A stretch of 64,000 bases of DNA from an uncultured Pelagibacteraceae bacterium (GTDB taxonomy: Bacteria; Pseudomonadota; Alphaproteobacteria; Pelagibacterales; Pelagibacteraceae), in NCBI GenBank assembly GCA_902612575.1, contig CACMDZ010000002.1, positions 62,001 to 126,000 on the forward strand, in the 5' to 3' direction. The notes under the pieces were generated by a model. The model made no database searches and was not told where the DNA came from. It worked only from the letters and a program-made list of their open reading frames with translations. This document shows positions 1 through 11,417 of the stretch, piece by piece. Position 1 is the first letter of the stretch; each line of letters starts with the position of its first letter. A program made the translations under genes and the position numbers.

Positions 1-362
1 TTTTTAATGGTGAAAAAGATATTAATAGGATCATTGATAGTAAACTTAAATTTATAAAAAAAAGTGAAGATAGAAAAAAGAAAAGTTATACAATCGAATT
101 AACTTCAACAAAAAAAAGAGAGATTGTATCTAATGACTCTAAAGGTGACCCTCTAAAATTTGAAATGAATATTTTAGTTGAGTATAAGATCATGAATAAT
201 GAGAAAATTTTATTAAAAAATGAAGTAGAAAAAAATAATATTTACAATAATGATTCTGATCAATTCAAATTGGAACAGACAGAAGAGATTATTATAGAAA
301 ATTTAACAGGAAGCATAAGTGATATTATTATTTCATCAATTATAAACTTAGATGATAATTAA
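1..362 (+). CDS. C-terminal part of an LptE-like LPS-assembly lipoprotein (5'-truncated by the window edge)
   Basis: Frame stays open from base 3 through the listed ORF to the stop at 362; lies directly upstream of holA as lptE commonly does. Confidence 0.5.
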   Translation, partial: FNGEKDINRIIDSKLKFIKKSEDRKKKSYTIELTSTKKREIVSNDSKGDPLKFEMNILVEYKIMNNEKILLKNEVEKNNIYNNDSDQFKLEQTEEIIIENLTGSISDIIISSIINLDDN

Positions 363-1332
363 AAGTTTTGAATTAGAGAAGGTAAGCTCTTTAAAATATA
401 ATATTCATTTAATATATGGAAATAATGAGGGTATCAAACAAGATATTATAAATGATTATTATCTAAAAAATTTTGAGGGTGAGATTTTAAAATATTATGA
501 GAATGAAGTTTTAAATAATCAGGATGAATTCATATCTAGCTTATTGACTAAATCTCTCTTTGAAACTAAAAAATTAATAGTGATTTCAAAAGTTACAGAT
601 AAATTAATTAATATAATAGATGAAGTCCTAAACAAAAGAGAAATAGATTCAAAAATTATAATAAAGTGTTCAAATTTAGAAAAAAAATCTAAATTGAGGA
701 ACTTATTTGAGAAAGATAAGCATCTAATTTGTACTCCAGTTTATGAAGACGACTCTAGATCTTTGAATTATGTCATAAACACTTTTTTAAAAGAATTTAA
801 ATTTACATTATCTCAAGAAATTAAAAATATACTAATAGAAAGATCGAAAGGTGATAGGATTAATTTATATAATGAGCTGTCAAAATTAAGAAATTTACAA
901 ATCAGTAAAAAGAAAATTAGCACTGAGGATGTTTTAAAACTTTCAAATCTTTCAGAAAACTACAGTGTTTTTGAACTATCAGATCATTATCTAGCAAAAA
1001 ACTCAAAGAAAGTTTCGAATATTCTAAATGAAAATAATTATTCTTCTGAAGACTGTATTTTAATTTTAAGAACAATGCTTAATAAATCTAAAAGACTTTT
1101 AAAAATAAGAAATGAGATTGACAATGATTTGAGTATTGATCAAGCAGTTTCCAGCTTTAAACCTCCTATTTTTTGGAAGGAAAAAGATATTGTAAAAAAA
1201 CAAGCTCAATCATGGTCCACAAAAGAAGTTAAGGAAATAATAATTAAATTAAATGATTTAGAAGCATTAGTTAAGAAAAATACAGCAAATTCAATACTTT
1301 TTGTCTCTAATTTTGTAAGTAATTATCAATAA
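352..1332 (+). CDS. holA: DNA polymerase III delta subunit
   Basis: HolA-like translation (YGNNEG...; LYNELSKL; AKNSKKVSNIL) overlapping the lptE-like gene. Confidence 0.8.
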   Translation: MIIKSFELEKVSSLKYNIHLIYGNNEGIKQDIINDYYLKNFEGEILKYYENEVLNNQDEFISSLLTKSLFETKKLIVISKVTDKLINIIDEVLNKREIDSKIIIKCSNLEKKSKLRNLFEKDKHLICTPVYEDDSRSLNYVINTFLKEFKFTLSQEIKNILIERSKGDRINLYNELSKLRNLQISKKKISTEDVLKLSNLSENYSVFELSDHYLAKNSKKVSNILNENNYSSEDCILILRTMLNKSKRLLKIRNEIDNDLSIDQAVSSFKPPIFWKEKDIVKKQAQSWSTKEVKEIIIKLNDLEALVKKNTANSILFVSNFVSNYQ

Positions 1333-2177
1333 TTTTGCTTAATAACTTCTACTAACCTATCAAGCTGATCAGCAGCTTTATACTCTAAACTGATAATTCC
1401 AGAATTATTTTTTTTATTTTTGACAAAAACTCTCATTCCGATTTTGTCTGTTAACTCCTCCTCAAGACTTATAATATTTGGATCTTTTTTCTTGTTAGAA
1501 CTATTAGAGCTTAATTTTAACATACGAACTAAGTTTTCAGTTTGCCTAACAGATAGTTTTTTTGAGATAATTTTCTTGGCTAATAAAATAGCATTATCTA
1601 AACCTACTAGAATTTTTGCGTGGCCTTGGGATAATTTCTCCTCAATTATTAATTCTAATATTTCTTGTGGGAGGGAAAGAATACGTAAACAATTTGATAT
1701 GTGCGCTCTACTTTTGCCAATGAATTTTGATACTTTGTCTTGATCATAATTAAAATCGTCAATTAATCTTTTATAGCCCTCTGCTTCCTCAATTGGATTT
1801 AAATCTTTTCTTTGAACATTTTCAACTATTGCGAATTCTAATGATTTAAGATTATCAACATTAATTACAACTACTGGCACTTCGTGCAGACCAGCATATT
1901 GTGCTGCCTGCCATCTTCTCTCTCCAGCTATTATTTCAAATTTATCTTCTTCATCTGAAGATGGTCTGACTATGATTGGTTGGATAATACCATTCTCTCT
2001 TATTGAGTTAGTTAATTCCTCTAAACTAACTTCATCAAATTTTTTTCTAGGTTGATACTTGTTTCTAACTAATGAACTGATTGAAATTTTTTTTTTATCA
2101 ACAATTTTTTCATTATCTCCTATTAGAGAAGATAATCCTCTTCCTAGTCCTTTTTTTGATTTAAACGGATTTATCAT
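1326..2177 (-). CDS. parB: Chromosome partitioning protein ParB
   Basis: KKGLGRGLSSLIGD N-terminus, NKYQPRKKFDE, GERRWQAAQYAGL, QGHAKIL; adjacent to parA. Confidence 0.95.
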   Translation of the reverse strand: MINPFKSKKGLGRGLSSLIGDNEKIVDKKKISISSLVRNKYQPRKKFDEVSLEELTNSIRENGIIQPIIVRPSSDEEDKFEIIAGERRWQAAQYAGLHEVPVVVINVDNLKSLEFAIVENVQRKDLNPIEEAEGYKRLIDDFNYDQDKVSKFIGKSRAHISNCLRILSLPQEILELIIEEKLSQGHAKILVGLDNAILLAKKIISKKLSVRQTENLVRMLKLSSNSSNKKKDPNIISLEEELTDKIGMRVFVKNKKNNSGIISLEYKAADQLDRLVEVIKQNY

Positions 2178-2974
2178 GCTGCGCTCTCCACTGGTTTATC
2201 TTGATTTAAAAATTCTTCTGTGAAATTGAAATATGCTCTGCTGCCTGGACAGACCTTATCATAAATTAGTACCGGGACGCCATGTGATGGAGCTTCAGAC
2301 AATCTGACATTTCTTGGCACTACTGTAGTGTAAACTTTATCCTTGAAATAGTTTCTAGCCTCTGTTTCTACCTGGCCAGATAATTTATTTCGCTTATCGT
2401 ACATTGTCAGAAGTATCCCTCTTATGTATAATGATGGATTTAAGTTCGACTTTATCCTCTCAATTGTTTTCATAAGCTGAGTCAGCCCCTCTAAGGCAAA
2501 GAATTCTGTCTGGAGTGGTACCACAAGTGCATCAGAGGCTACCAGTGCCATGATTGTAAGTAGACTTAATGATGGAGGACAGTCAATTATGACATAATCA
2601 TAAAATGGCTCAGAATTGTTTAAAATAGCGGTCAATTCATCTTTTAATTTGAAGGCTCTACGACTATCACTCGCTGTCTCGATCTCTAGTCCAGACAGAT
2701 CAACATTTGATGATATCAAATCTATATTTTCAAAACTTGTTGACTTAATTACCTCTGGAATTCTTTTATTACCATTCAAAACATTATAAATTGTTTGATC
2801 AGAACTTGTTGTGTTGGACAATCCAAGTCCTGTTGTAGCATTTCCTTGTGGGTCAAGATCAATTACAAGAATTTTTTTTTCTTTAATCGCCAAACCAGCA
2901 GCAAGGTTTATTACAGTAGTAGTCTTACCTACTCCACCTTTTTGATTTATAACTGAAATAATTTTTCTATTCAT
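2174..2974 (-). CDS. parA: Chromosome partitioning ATPase ParA
   Basis: KGGVGKTTTVINLA deviant Walker A, DLDPQGNATTGLG. Confidence 0.96.
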   Translation of the reverse strand: MNRKIISVINQKGGVGKTTTVINLAAGLAIKEKKILVIDLDPQGNATTGLGLSNTTSSDQTIYNVLNGNKRIPEVIKSTSFENIDLISSNVDLSGLEIETASDSRRAFKLKDELTAILNNSEPFYDYVIIDCPPSLSLLTIMALVASDALVVPLQTEFFALEGLTQLMKTIERIKSNLNPSLYIRGILLTMYDKRNKLSGQVETEARNYFKDKVYTTVVPRNVRLSEAPSHGVPVLIYDKVCPGSRAYFNFTEEFLNQDKPVESAA

Positions 2975-3611
2975 ATTTTTTTTTCAAATTAGAAATTTTT
3001 ACTACTGATGATTCATCACTTGTTAGACTTTTCATTTGCTCTATGTCGAATTTCCATTTTTCAGAAACATCTTTTAAAATTATTTTTCCACTCTTTCCTA
3101 AATACATGACTATATATTTAAAATTTTTAAAATTCCTTGTTGCAATATCAAAAATTACAGGCAACGGTTTGAATGCTCGACAAATTATTACATCAGTCAC
3201 TAAGTTTTTCTCTTCAAAAATATTTTTTTGGTAAATTTTTGCTTCTAATTTAAATTTTTTTACCATCTCTTTTAAAAAATTACTCTTATGGTAACTCTTT
3301 TCATAAAAAATCAGCTTAAAACCTTGCTTTTTAGGTTTCATTAAAATACCCAAAACTATACTAGGAAGCCCTGCTCCTGATCCTAGATCAGTGCATAGCT
3401 TAATGTCTTTTTTGTCAATAAAATCAATGGTTTGCGCACTATCATAAATATGTCTTGAATTTATTGACTTTTCTGTACTTGAACTTATCAAATTAATTTT
3501 CCTGTTTGCATTAAGAATTGACTGTGAATATTCCTCAAGCTCCATTAATGTTTCACGTGAAACATTTGGGATAAAAATTTTATTTTTTTTTATTATTTTC
3601 GAATCAATCAA
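2967..3611 (-). CDS. rsmG: 16S rRNA m7G527 methyltransferase
   Basis: [14 protein letters not shown] and [14 protein letters not shown] motifs; gidB position next to mnmG. Confidence 0.92.
   Translation of the reverse strand: MIDSKIIKKNKIFIPNVSRETLMELEEYSQSILNANRKINLISSSTEKSINSRHIYDSAQTIDFIDKKDIKLCTDLGSGAGLPSIVLGILMKPKKQGFKLIFYEKSYHKSNFLKEMVKKFKLEAKIYQKNIFEEKNLVTDVIICRAFKPLPVIFDIATRNFKNFKYIVMYLGKSGKIILKDVSEKWKFDIEQMKSLTSDESSVVKISNLKKKYE
3549..3564. promoter_or_regulatory. parS centromere site 1 (inside rsmG)
   Basis: TGTTTCACGTGAAACA, exact match to the classical parS 16-mer. Confidence 0.93.
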
Positions 3612-5479
3612 GCTATATGCTTAATAGACTTTCTTTTCACATGAGACAACAAAATATATACTGCAGCTGGTGTAATCCCATCTATTCTGAGTGCTTGACC
3701 AAGTGTTTTTGGCTTTATTTTCTTAAATTTTGACTTAACTTCATTTGATAATCCTGAGAATTGATCATAATCTAAGTTTTCTGGTATTTTAAGATTTTCG
3801 TCTCTTTTAAATGCTAAAATATCTGCATTTTGCTTCTTCAAATATCCTTTATAGTGTGCCTTTATCTCAATTTGCTCATCGATTTCACGTGAAACATATT
3901 TAATTTCTGGCCAAATTTCCCTTATTTTACTCATATTTACTGACTTTTGGCTCAATATTTCTAGTGCATTTCTTTTAACACCATCTTTAGCAATATTAAT
4001 TCCAAATTGAGATGCTTTTGATGGTGAAATTAGAGAATTTTCCATATTTTTAATACTTTTTTCCAATTTTAAAGCTTTGTCTTTATATAACATTTTCCTC
4101 TCATCCAGTATTAAACCAATATCAATTCCTTTTTGGGTAAGTCTTATATCTGCATTATCAGATCTCAAAGATAACCTGTATTCTGCCCTTGAGGTGAACA
4201 TTCTATAAGGCTCTGCAACTCCTTTTGTAACTAAATCATCTATCATAACACCTATATATGCCTCAGATCTATCAAGTATGAATGGTTCTTTACCTTTAAT
4301 AGAGAGAGCAGCATTTATTCCAGCTATCAATCCTTGTGCTGCAGCTTCTTCATAACCTGTTGTTCCATTTATTTGTCCTGCAAGGTAAAGATTTTTAATT
4401 TTTTTTGTCTCTAAAGTAAGGAATAGCTCCCTTGGGTCCACAAAATCATATTCTATGGCATATCCAGGCCTTAAAATTTTAACATTCTCTAAACCATTGA
4501 TATTATTACATATTTCTTGCTGTATTTCAGCAGGTAAAGAAGTAGAAATTCCATTAGGGTAGATTGTTTTATCATTTAGACCTTCTGGCTCTAAAAATAT
4601 TTGATGCTTTTGCTTATCAGCAAACTTTACAATTTTATCCTCTATGGAAGGGCAATATCTAGGACCGACACCTTGGATACTTCCTGAATACATAGCACTA
4701 CTTTTAATGTTTTTAGATATGATATCATGAACTGCTGGATTGGTATAAGTCATCCTACATGAAATTTGTCTGTTGATATTTTTTTTTGTAAGGAAAGAAA
4801 AAAAATATGGATCTTCATCTGCGTACTGCTCTTCGAGTTTTTCGAAATTAATTGTCGTTGCATCCAATCTTGGTGGTGTTCCTGTTTTTAATCTTCCAAT
4901 TTTAAAATCATATTTTTCTAACTGTTCGCTTAAACCTGTTGAAGGTTTTTCATTAAATCTTCCTGCAGGTGTTTTTTCTTCACCAATGTGGATTAAACCA
5001 TTTAAAAAAGTTCCGGTTGTTAAGATTACTTTAGATGATAGTACTTTTTTACCTTCTTGCGTAATAAAACCAATTATATTGTTTTTTTCAAAAATAAACT
5101 CTATTACAGGATCAGAAAAAATGTATAAATTACAATACTTTATCAGTTTTTCTTGCATATATTTCTTATATAACGATCTATCACTTTGAGTACGAGGTCC
5201 ACGCACTGCAGGGCCTCTGCTTCTATTTAATAATCGAAATTGTATCCCTGATTTATCTGCAACTTCTCCCATTACGCCATCTAATGCATCTATCTCTCTA
5301 ACAAGATGCCCTTTGCCCAATCCTCCAATTGCTGGGTTGCATGACATTTCACCAATTGTATCAAATTTATGAGTGAATAAGGCAGTATTTACGCCCAATC
5401 TAGCTGATGCTGCAGCTGCTTCACAGCCAGCATGTCCACCCCCAATTACAACTACATCAAATGATATCTCATTTTTCAT
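3608..5479 (-). CDS. mnmG: tRNA uridine-5-carboxymethylaminomethyl modification enzyme MnmG (GidA)
   Basis: [42 protein letters not shown]. Confidence 0.97.
   Translation of the reverse strand: MKNEISFDVVVIGGGHAGCEAAAASARLGVNTALFTHKFDTIGEMSCNPAIGGLGKGHLVREIDALDGVMGEVADKSGIQFRLLNRSRGPAVRGPRTQSDRSLYKKYMQEKLIKYCNLYIFSDPVIEFIFEKNNIIGFITQEGKKVLSSKVILTTGTFLNGLIHIGEEKTPAGRFNEKPSTGLSEQLEKYDFKIGRLKTGTPPRLDATTINFEKLEEQYADEDPYFFSFLTKKNINRQISCRMTYTNPAVHDIISKNIKSSAMYSGSIQGVGPRYCPSIEDKIVKFADKQKHQIFLEPEGLNDKTIYPNGISTSLPAEIQQEICNNINGLENVKILRPGYAIEYDFVDPRELFLTLETKKIKNLYLAGQINGTTGYEEAAAQGLIAGINAALSIKGKEPFILDRSEAYIGVMIDDLVTKGVAEPYRMFTSRAEYRLSLRSDNADIRLTQKGIDIGLILDERKMLYKDKALKLEKSIKNMENSLISPSKASQFGINIAKDGVKRNALEILSQKSVNMSKIREIWPEIKYVSREIDEQIEIKAHYKGYLKKQNADILAFKRDENLKIPENLDYDQFSGLSNEVKSKFKKIKPKTLGQALRIDGITPAAVYILLSHVKRKSIKHIA
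3881..3896. promoter_or_regulatory. parS-like site 2 (inside mnmG)
   Basis: GATTTCACGTGAAACA, perfect TTTCACGTGAAA core, 2 mismatches at one end. Confidence 0.8.
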
Positions 5480-5555
5480 AGCTGTAATTTATTATTGATC
5501 TTAAAATTTACAAGGAAACAGTTAAAAGTGTAAAAAAAGTAAGTAAAATCAATAC

Positions 5556-6887
5556 TTATTTACCTATACAAAAATCATTAAAAATAGAACCAAGTATTTC
5601 TTCAACATCTACTTTTCCGACAATCATCCCTAGGTGTCTAGTTGCTAACCTTAAATCCTCTGCAGCTTTATCAAAATCTTCTTGCGAATTTTTTTCCTCA
5701 AAATTTTTTAAATTTTGAACACACGCCTCTAAACTTTGTCTATGTCTTTCTCTTGTAATTAGAGTTTCGTTTGATCTTACAAATTTATTTTTTAGTTTAT
5801 CTTTAATTCTATTTATTAACTCATCTAAGTTTGTTTCATTCTTAATTGACAAAAAAATTGGATTAAACTTTTCAATTTGTTGATTTACATTTTTATAACC
5901 AAGATCTATTTTATTAATTACAATAATTGATTTTTCACTAACCAAATCGTTCAAAAATCCAGTAAAATCGACACTTTTTGGCTCTATTACTATAATATTG
6001 AGATCAGCATCCTCAGCTCTTTTAAGAGCTAATTTAATACCTTTTTTTTCTATCTCATCGTGAGATTCCCTTATCCCAGCAGTGTCAGAAATCACAACTG
6101 GATAACCATCTAAATTCAAATGAGCTTCGATAACGTCTCTTGTTGTTCCTGCAATTTCTGAAACGATAGCTACATCACGATTAGAAAGATGATTTAATAA
6201 AGAAGATTTTCCTGCATTAGCTGGTCCAATAATTGCTATCTTAAAACCCTCTCTAATTCTCTCTCCAACTTTTTGATCATCCAAAATTTTTTCAATTTCC
6301 AATCTTATTTTTTCAGAATCATTTTTTATATTTTTAATTACATCATCTGGGAGATCTTCCTCAGGAAAATCAATTTTAGCTTCCACATTTGATAATATTT
6401 TTAAAAGACTTTCTCGAAGTAAGTTAAATTTTTCTGAACTTCTTCCACTCATAATTTGAATTGCTTGCTGTCTTTGAATTTCTGTTTCTGCAGAGATTAA
6501 GTCTGAAATACTCTCAGCTTTTAAAAGATTTATTTTTTCATTTTGAAAAGCAATTTTTGTAAATTCACCAGGCTCAGCAAGTCGACAATTTTCAATTTTA
6601 GATAGTTGATCCAAAATTGATCTAACAACAGCTATGCTACCGTGGACATGAATTTCGGCCATGTCCTCACCTGTGTAGCTCTCAGGGCTTGGAAACCATA
6701 TTAATATACCCTCGTCTATAAGCTCAGAATTGTTGATTTTATTGAATTTTTTTACAGTTGCTTGCCTTGGCTTTGGAAGTTGACCATTTGTTAATAATTT
6801 AACTATCTTTTCTACTTTAGAACCAGATAATCTAATAACTGCAATTCCCGATACACCAGGTCCTGAGGATAGAGCATAAATTGTCAT
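5556..6887 (-). CDS. mnmE: tRNA modification GTPase MnmE (TrmE)
   Basis: GPANAGKSSLLN, DTAGIRES, C-terminal CIGK. Confidence 0.97.
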   Translation of the reverse strand: MTIYALSSGPGVSGIAVIRLSGSKVEKIVKLLTNGQLPKPRQATVKKFNKINNSELIDEGILIWFPSPESYTGEDMAEIHVHGSIAVVRSILDQLSKIENCRLAEPGEFTKIAFQNEKINLLKAESISDLISAETEIQRQQAIQIMSGRSSEKFNLLRESLLKILSNVEAKIDFPEEDLPDDVIKNIKNDSEKIRLEIEKILDDQKVGERIREGFKIAIIGPANAGKSSLLNHLSNRDVAIVSEIAGTTRDVIEAHLNLDGYPVVISDTAGIRESHDEIEKKGIKLALKRAEDADLNIIVIEPKSVDFTGFLNDLVSEKSIIVINKIDLGYKNVNQQIEKFNPIFLSIKNETNLDELINRIKDKLKNKFVRSNETLITRERHRQSLEACVQNLKNFEEKNSQEDFDKAAEDLRLATRHLGMIVGKVDVEEILGSIFNDFCIGK

Positions 6888-6935
6888 AATTAATTATTAT
6901 AGTTTTATATTTAGCTAAATTATATATTTATCTTA

Positions 6936-7790
6936 ATGATTATTTGGTTAGCTTCATATCCCAAAAGTGGAAATACATGGGTAAGGTCGTTTTTGAATTC
7001 ACTATTATTTAATAAAAATAGTGAAGCAAATTTAAGCGAAATAGGTAAAATAGATCAGTATCCTAAAAGATCTCATTTTATAAATTTGGTAAGTGAAATT
7101 GATAATCTAGAAAAGTTATCCTTAAATTGGATAAAATCACAAAAAATTTTAAATGAAGATAATAAAATTAAGTTTCTTAAAACTCACCATGCTCTTTGCA
7201 AATACCAAAACTCATTTTTTACAAATGGAGAGGTATCACTTGGAACTATACATATTGTAAGAGATCCAAGAAATGTAATATCATCTATATTGTATCATTA
7301 TTCAAAAAATAATTATACTGAGGCAAAAAATTTTTTATTTGATGAGAACAAAGCATTAGGTAAAAAATTTGATTTAAAAGATCCAAATGTTAATAGAAAC
7401 ATTTTTACAGTGATATCTTCCTGGAAGAGTCACTACAATTCTTGGAAACAATTTAAAAAAAATTATTTGCTAATTAAATATGAAGACTTAATTCGAGATC
7501 CTCATAAAGAATTTAATAAACTTGTAGAATATTTATCTAAACTTTTAAATTTAAAATTTGAAGCTAAAAAAATTGAATTAGCAGTAAGGTCGAATTCCTT
7601 TGAAAACCTTAAAAGATTAGAAAAAGAAAATGGCTTTGCTGAAGCTGTAAGTGACAAAGAAACTGGTGAGAAAAAGAGATTTTTTAATCTAGGACCTGAT
7701 AATGATTGGGAGAAATTAATAGATAAAAAGTTGAGAGAAGATATAGAAAAAGAGTTTAAAATCGAAATGATTGAACTGGGATATATTTAA
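6936..7790 (+). CDS. Sulfotransferase-family protein (paralog 1)
   Basis: SYPKSGNTW 5'-PAPS-binding-like motif, VRDPRNVISS 3'-PAPS-binding-like motif. Confidence 0.85.
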   Translation: MIIWLASYPKSGNTWVRSFLNSLLFNKNSEANLSEIGKIDQYPKRSHFINLVSEIDNLEKLSLNWIKSQKILNEDNKIKFLKTHHALCKYQNSFFTNGEVSLGTIHIVRDPRNVISSILYHYSKNNYTEAKNFLFDENKALGKKFDLKDPNVNRNIFTVISSWKSHYNSWKQFKKNYLLIKYEDLIRDPHKEFNKLVEYLSKLLNLKFEAKKIELAVRSNSFENLKRLEKENGFAEAVSDKETGEKKRFFNLGPDNDWEKLIDKKLREDIEKEFKIEMIELGYI

Positions 7791-7791
7791 A

Positions 7792-8652
7792 ATGATTATT
7801 TGGTTAGCTTCATACCCTAAAAGTGGAAATACTTGGTTAAGATTTTACATACTTTCACTATTGATGGGTAAGAGGACTGATCTTAATTTAAATCACTTAA
7901 AAGCAATCATGGCCTACCCTCATTCTACTCAATATGAAGGTTTGGTCTCTGATTTTTTTGATTTAGATGAAATAGCAAAGAATTGGATAGCGTCGCAAAA
8001 CAAAGTGAACTCAAATAAACATTTAAGATTTTTTAAGACGCACAATATGCTAGGTAATTACAAAGGATACCCATTTACCAATGCTGACAATACACTTGGA
8101 GCTATTTATGTTGTAAGAGATCCAAGAAATGTAATTACTTCATTGAAAAACCATTACTCATTATCTAATTATATTGAAGCGAAAGAATTTTTGTTTGATG
8201 AAAATAAGATTCTAGCTATGTCTGAAAGACAAAAAAAAATATTCATGAAAAGTAAAATATTTCCTCTCAAACAATTTGTAGGTTCCTGGAAAACAAACTA
8301 TTTATCTTGGAAACATATGAGTTATAACTATCTATTAGTTAAATATGAGGATTTAACGGAAAATCCAAAAAACGAATTTACAAAAATTGCTGATTTTGTA
8401 GGAAATTTATTGAAATTAAAATTTACTGAAGATCAAATTGATAGTGCAATTAACTTGAGTTCATTTGAAAAATTAGAAAAGATGGAAAAAGAGAATGGTT
8501 TTACAGAAAGCACTGTAAATAAAGAAGGGGAAAAAAATAAATTTTTTTTTCTTGGTCCAAAAAACGATTGGAAAAAAATTTTAGATAGAAAGATTTCTGA
8601 TGATATAGAGAAAAAATTTGAAGAAGAAATGAAAGAATTAAAATATCTTTAA
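7792..8652 (+). CDS. Sulfotransferase-family protein (paralog 2); start set to the MIIWLASYPKSGNTW Met by comparison with paralogs
   Basis: Same motifs as the gene at 6936; the longer ORF from 7771 overlaps the upstream gene. Confidence 0.85.
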   Translation: MIIWLASYPKSGNTWLRFYILSLLMGKRTDLNLNHLKAIMAYPHSTQYEGLVSDFFDLDEIAKNWIASQNKVNSNKHLRFFKTHNMLGNYKGYPFTNADNTLGAIYVVRDPRNVITSLKNHYSLSNYIEAKEFLFDENKILAMSERQKKIFMKSKIFPLKQFVGSWKTNYLSWKHMSYNYLLVKYEDLTENPKNEFTKIADFVGNLLKLKFTEDQIDSAINLSSFEKLEKMEKENGFTESTVNKEGEKNKFFFLGPKNDWKKILDRKISDDIEKKFEEEMKELKYL

Positions 8653-8655
8653 ACT

Positions 8656-9927
8656 CTATGATGGTTTGTTCATTGAGTTAAAAAACTCAGCATTATTTTT
8701 GGTAGTTTTTAATTTTGAATTTATAAAATCTATCGCGTCCATTGAGCCCATCGGAGCGATAATTCTTCTTAAGACATTCATTTTTTGAAGATCATTTTTA
8801 TCGAAAATTAATTCTTCACGTCTTGTACCTGACTTAGTGATATCAATAGCAGGAAATATTCTTTTCTCTGAAATTTTTCTATCTAATATTGTTTCGCTGT
8901 TACCTGTCCCTTTAAATTCCTCAAAAATTACTTCATCCATTCTACTACCTGTGTCTATTAAAGCTGTAGCAATAATAGTTAGTGAGCCACCTTCCTCTAT
9001 ATTTCTTGCTGCACCAAAAAATCTTTTCGGTCTTTGTAATGCGTTTGCATCTACTCCACCTGTTAAAACCTTACCAGAGCTCGGGACAACTGCATTATAA
9101 GCTCTTCCTAATCTTGTTATAGAGTCTAATAAGATGACAACATCTTTTTTATGCTCAGTCAATCTTTTGGCTTTTTCAATAACCATTTCAGCTACAGCCA
9201 CATGGCGCTGGGCTGGTTCATCAAAAGTTGAGCTTATAACTTCTCCTTTGACAGTCCTTTGCATATCTGTCACCTCCTCAGGTCTTTCATCAATTAGTAA
9301 AACCATGAGATAACATTCGGGATGATTTGCTGTTATTGAATTTGCAATACTCTGCAGAATCATTGTCTTCCCAGCTTTTGGTGGTGATATAATTAAGGAC
9401 CTTTGTCCTTTACCGATCGGACTTACTAAATCGATCAATCTAGGTGTTAAGTCCGGTTTTTTCTCAACTTTATTTGACTCAACTTCCATTCCTAATTGTT
9501 TATTAGGATATAAAGGAGTTAAGTTATCAAATGCAATCTTATGTTTAAATTTATCTGGTTCTTCCAAGTTGATTTTGCTCACTTGAAGAAGCGCAAAATA
9601 TCTTTCTCCCTCTTTAGGAGATCTGATAGGTCCTTCAACTGTATCTCCAGTTCTTAATCCAAATCTTCTTATTTGACTTGGACTAACATATATATCATCT
9701 GCACCTGGTAAGTAGTTTGACTCCATTGCTCTTAGAAAACCAAAACCATCTTGGAGTAATTGCAAAACACCTCCTCCTGTAATCTCTTCACCTTTTTCTG
9801 CAAGTTTTTTTAAAATGGCAAAATAAATTTCTTGTCGTCTTAATGTACTAGCATTTTCTATGCCCAGCTTTTCAGCCTCAGTAATTAGCTTTTCAGAGCT
9901 TTTTTCTTTTAGTTCTTGAATATTCAT
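8656..9927 (-). CDS. rho: Transcription termination factor Rho
   Basis: [46 protein letters not shown]. Confidence 0.97.
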   Translation of the reverse strand: MNIQELKEKSSEKLITEAEKLGIENASTLRRQEIYFAILKKLAEKGEEITGGGVLQLLQDGFGFLRAMESNYLPGADDIYVSPSQIRRFGLRTGDTVEGPIRSPKEGERYFALLQVSKINLEEPDKFKHKIAFDNLTPLYPNKQLGMEVESNKVEKKPDLTPRLIDLVSPIGKGQRSLIISPPKAGKTMILQSIANSITANHPECYLMVLLIDERPEEVTDMQRTVKGEVISSTFDEPAQRHVAVAEMVIEKAKRLTEHKKDVVILLDSITRLGRAYNAVVPSSGKVLTGGVDANALQRPKRFFGAARNIEEGGSLTIIATALIDTGSRMDEVIFEEFKGTGNSETILDRKISEKRIFPAIDITKSGTRREELIFDKNDLQKMNVLRRIIAPMGSMDAIDFINSKLKTTKNNAEFFNSMNKPS

Positions 9928-9986
9928 GTGTGGAAATTTTGATTAAAGATGAGTTAAATATATATACTGAATTAAAAATTTCAACC

Positions 9987-10421
9987 CTAGAGAGGTTTAA
10001 AAACTACAATAAATACAATAAAAACAAGTAAAACCGTAGGAATTTCATTGATAATTCTATAAAATTTTGAGGATTTTTTATTTTCTTTTAATTTAAGCAA
10101 ACGCATACATTTACCAAGGTATTCATGATATATGGTCAAAATTATAACTAAAATTATTTTAATCTGAACCCACAAAAAAGCAAAACTTTCTATGCCGTTA
10201 ATCCAAATTAAAATAATTCCAAATAGCCAAGATAAAATCATAGCTGGTCTCATTATGTAGTTGTAAAGCTTCCTTTCCATTGTCTCGAAGATTTCTGTAG
10301 CTTGTTCTTTTTCAAAGTTTTCTACATGATAAACAAATATTCTTGGTAAATATAACAGTCCAGCCATCCAAGAAATAACTGCAATTAAGTGAAGAGATTT
10401 AAATAAAAGATATCCGCTCAT
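9987..10421 (-). CDS. hemJ: Protoporphyrinogen oxidase HemJ-like membrane protein
   Basis: LHLIAVISWMAGLLYLPRIFVYH; adjacent to hemH/hemE. Confidence 0.88.
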   Translation of the reverse strand: MSGYLLFKSLHLIAVISWMAGLLYLPRIFVYHVENFEKEQATEIFETMERKLYNYIMRPAMILSWLFGIILIWINGIESFAFLWVQIKIILVIILTIYHEYLGKCMRLLKLKENKKSSKFYRIINEIPTVLLVFIVFIVVFKPL

Positions 10422-10424
10422 AAG

Positions 10425-11417
10425 CTATAAGTTCTTTGCAACAAGATGTTTTAACAATGAAATATGATCTTCGCTATCGTTCAAACATGGTACCATTTCA
10501 AAATTTTCACCTCCAGATTTGATAAAACTTTCTTTTCCTTGGATCGATATTTCTTCAAGGGTTTCTACACAGTCAGATGAAAATCCAGGACAAATAACCA
10601 AAATATTTTTTTTACCTTCTTTAGGTAGAGCCTCAAAAGTTTTATCTGTGTAAGGTTGCAACCACTCTTGTGGACCAAATCTAGATTGAAAGGTAGTCTT
10701 TATTTCAATATCTGGATACTGCTCTGAGATCAATCTGGAAGTTTTATGACAATAACAATGATAAGGATCACCTTTATCAAAATATTTTTTTGGAATTCCA
10801 TGATATGATGCAATTATTAAATCAGGCTTCCAATTAATTTCGCTTATCTTTTTTAAAATACTATTTTTAATCGCCTCAATGTATAATGGTTCAGACTCAT
10901 AATGAGGAATTATTTTAAGATTTGGTTGCCACCTCATTTTCATCAAAGTTCTATAAACTTCATCACAAACTGTTGCTGTCGTTGCTGCTGCATATTGTGG
11001 ATACAATGGAAGCACAATTAAATTTTCACAACCCTTTTTTTGAAGACCATGAATTTTACTTTTAATACTTGGATTTCCATATCTCATTGCGAAATCAACT
11101 ATTAAATCTTCTTTACCAATTTGATTAGATAGTTTTTCTGCTTGTCTTTCTGTAAAATATCTTAAAGGAGACATATTTTTATCATTCATCCATATTTCTT
11201 TATAGGCTTTCGCTGTTTTAGAAGGTCTAAAAGTAAGTATAAATAAGTTAAGTATTAGCTGCCAAATTAAAGGATTAACCTCAATTACTCGTCTGTCTGA
11301 TAAGAATTCTTTTAAATATTTCCTGATATCCAGCCAACTCGTTGAGTCAGGTGTGCCAAGATTTATAATTAAAATACCTGTCTTGCCATAGTTTATTTTT
11401 GGATGATCTGGAGTCAT
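10425..11417 (-). CDS. hemH: Ferrochelatase
   Basis: ILIINLGTPDS, LPLYPQYAAATTATV, SYHGIPKKYFDKGDPYHCYC. Confidence 0.95.
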   Translation of the reverse strand: MTPDHPKINYGKTGILIINLGTPDSTSWLDIRKYLKEFLSDRRVIEVNPLIWQLILNLFILTFRPSKTAKAYKEIWMNDKNMSPLRYFTERQAEKLSNQIGKEDLIVDFAMRYGNPSIKSKIHGLQKKGCENLIVLPLYPQYAAATTATVCDEVYRTLMKMRWQPNLKIIPHYESEPLYIEAIKNSILKKISEINWKPDLIIASYHGIPKKYFDKGDPYHCYCHKTSRLISEQYPDIEIKTTFQSRFGPQEWLQPYTDKTFEALPKEGKKNILVICPGFSSDCVETLEEISIQGKESFIKSGGENFEMVPCLNDSEDHISLLKHLVAKNL

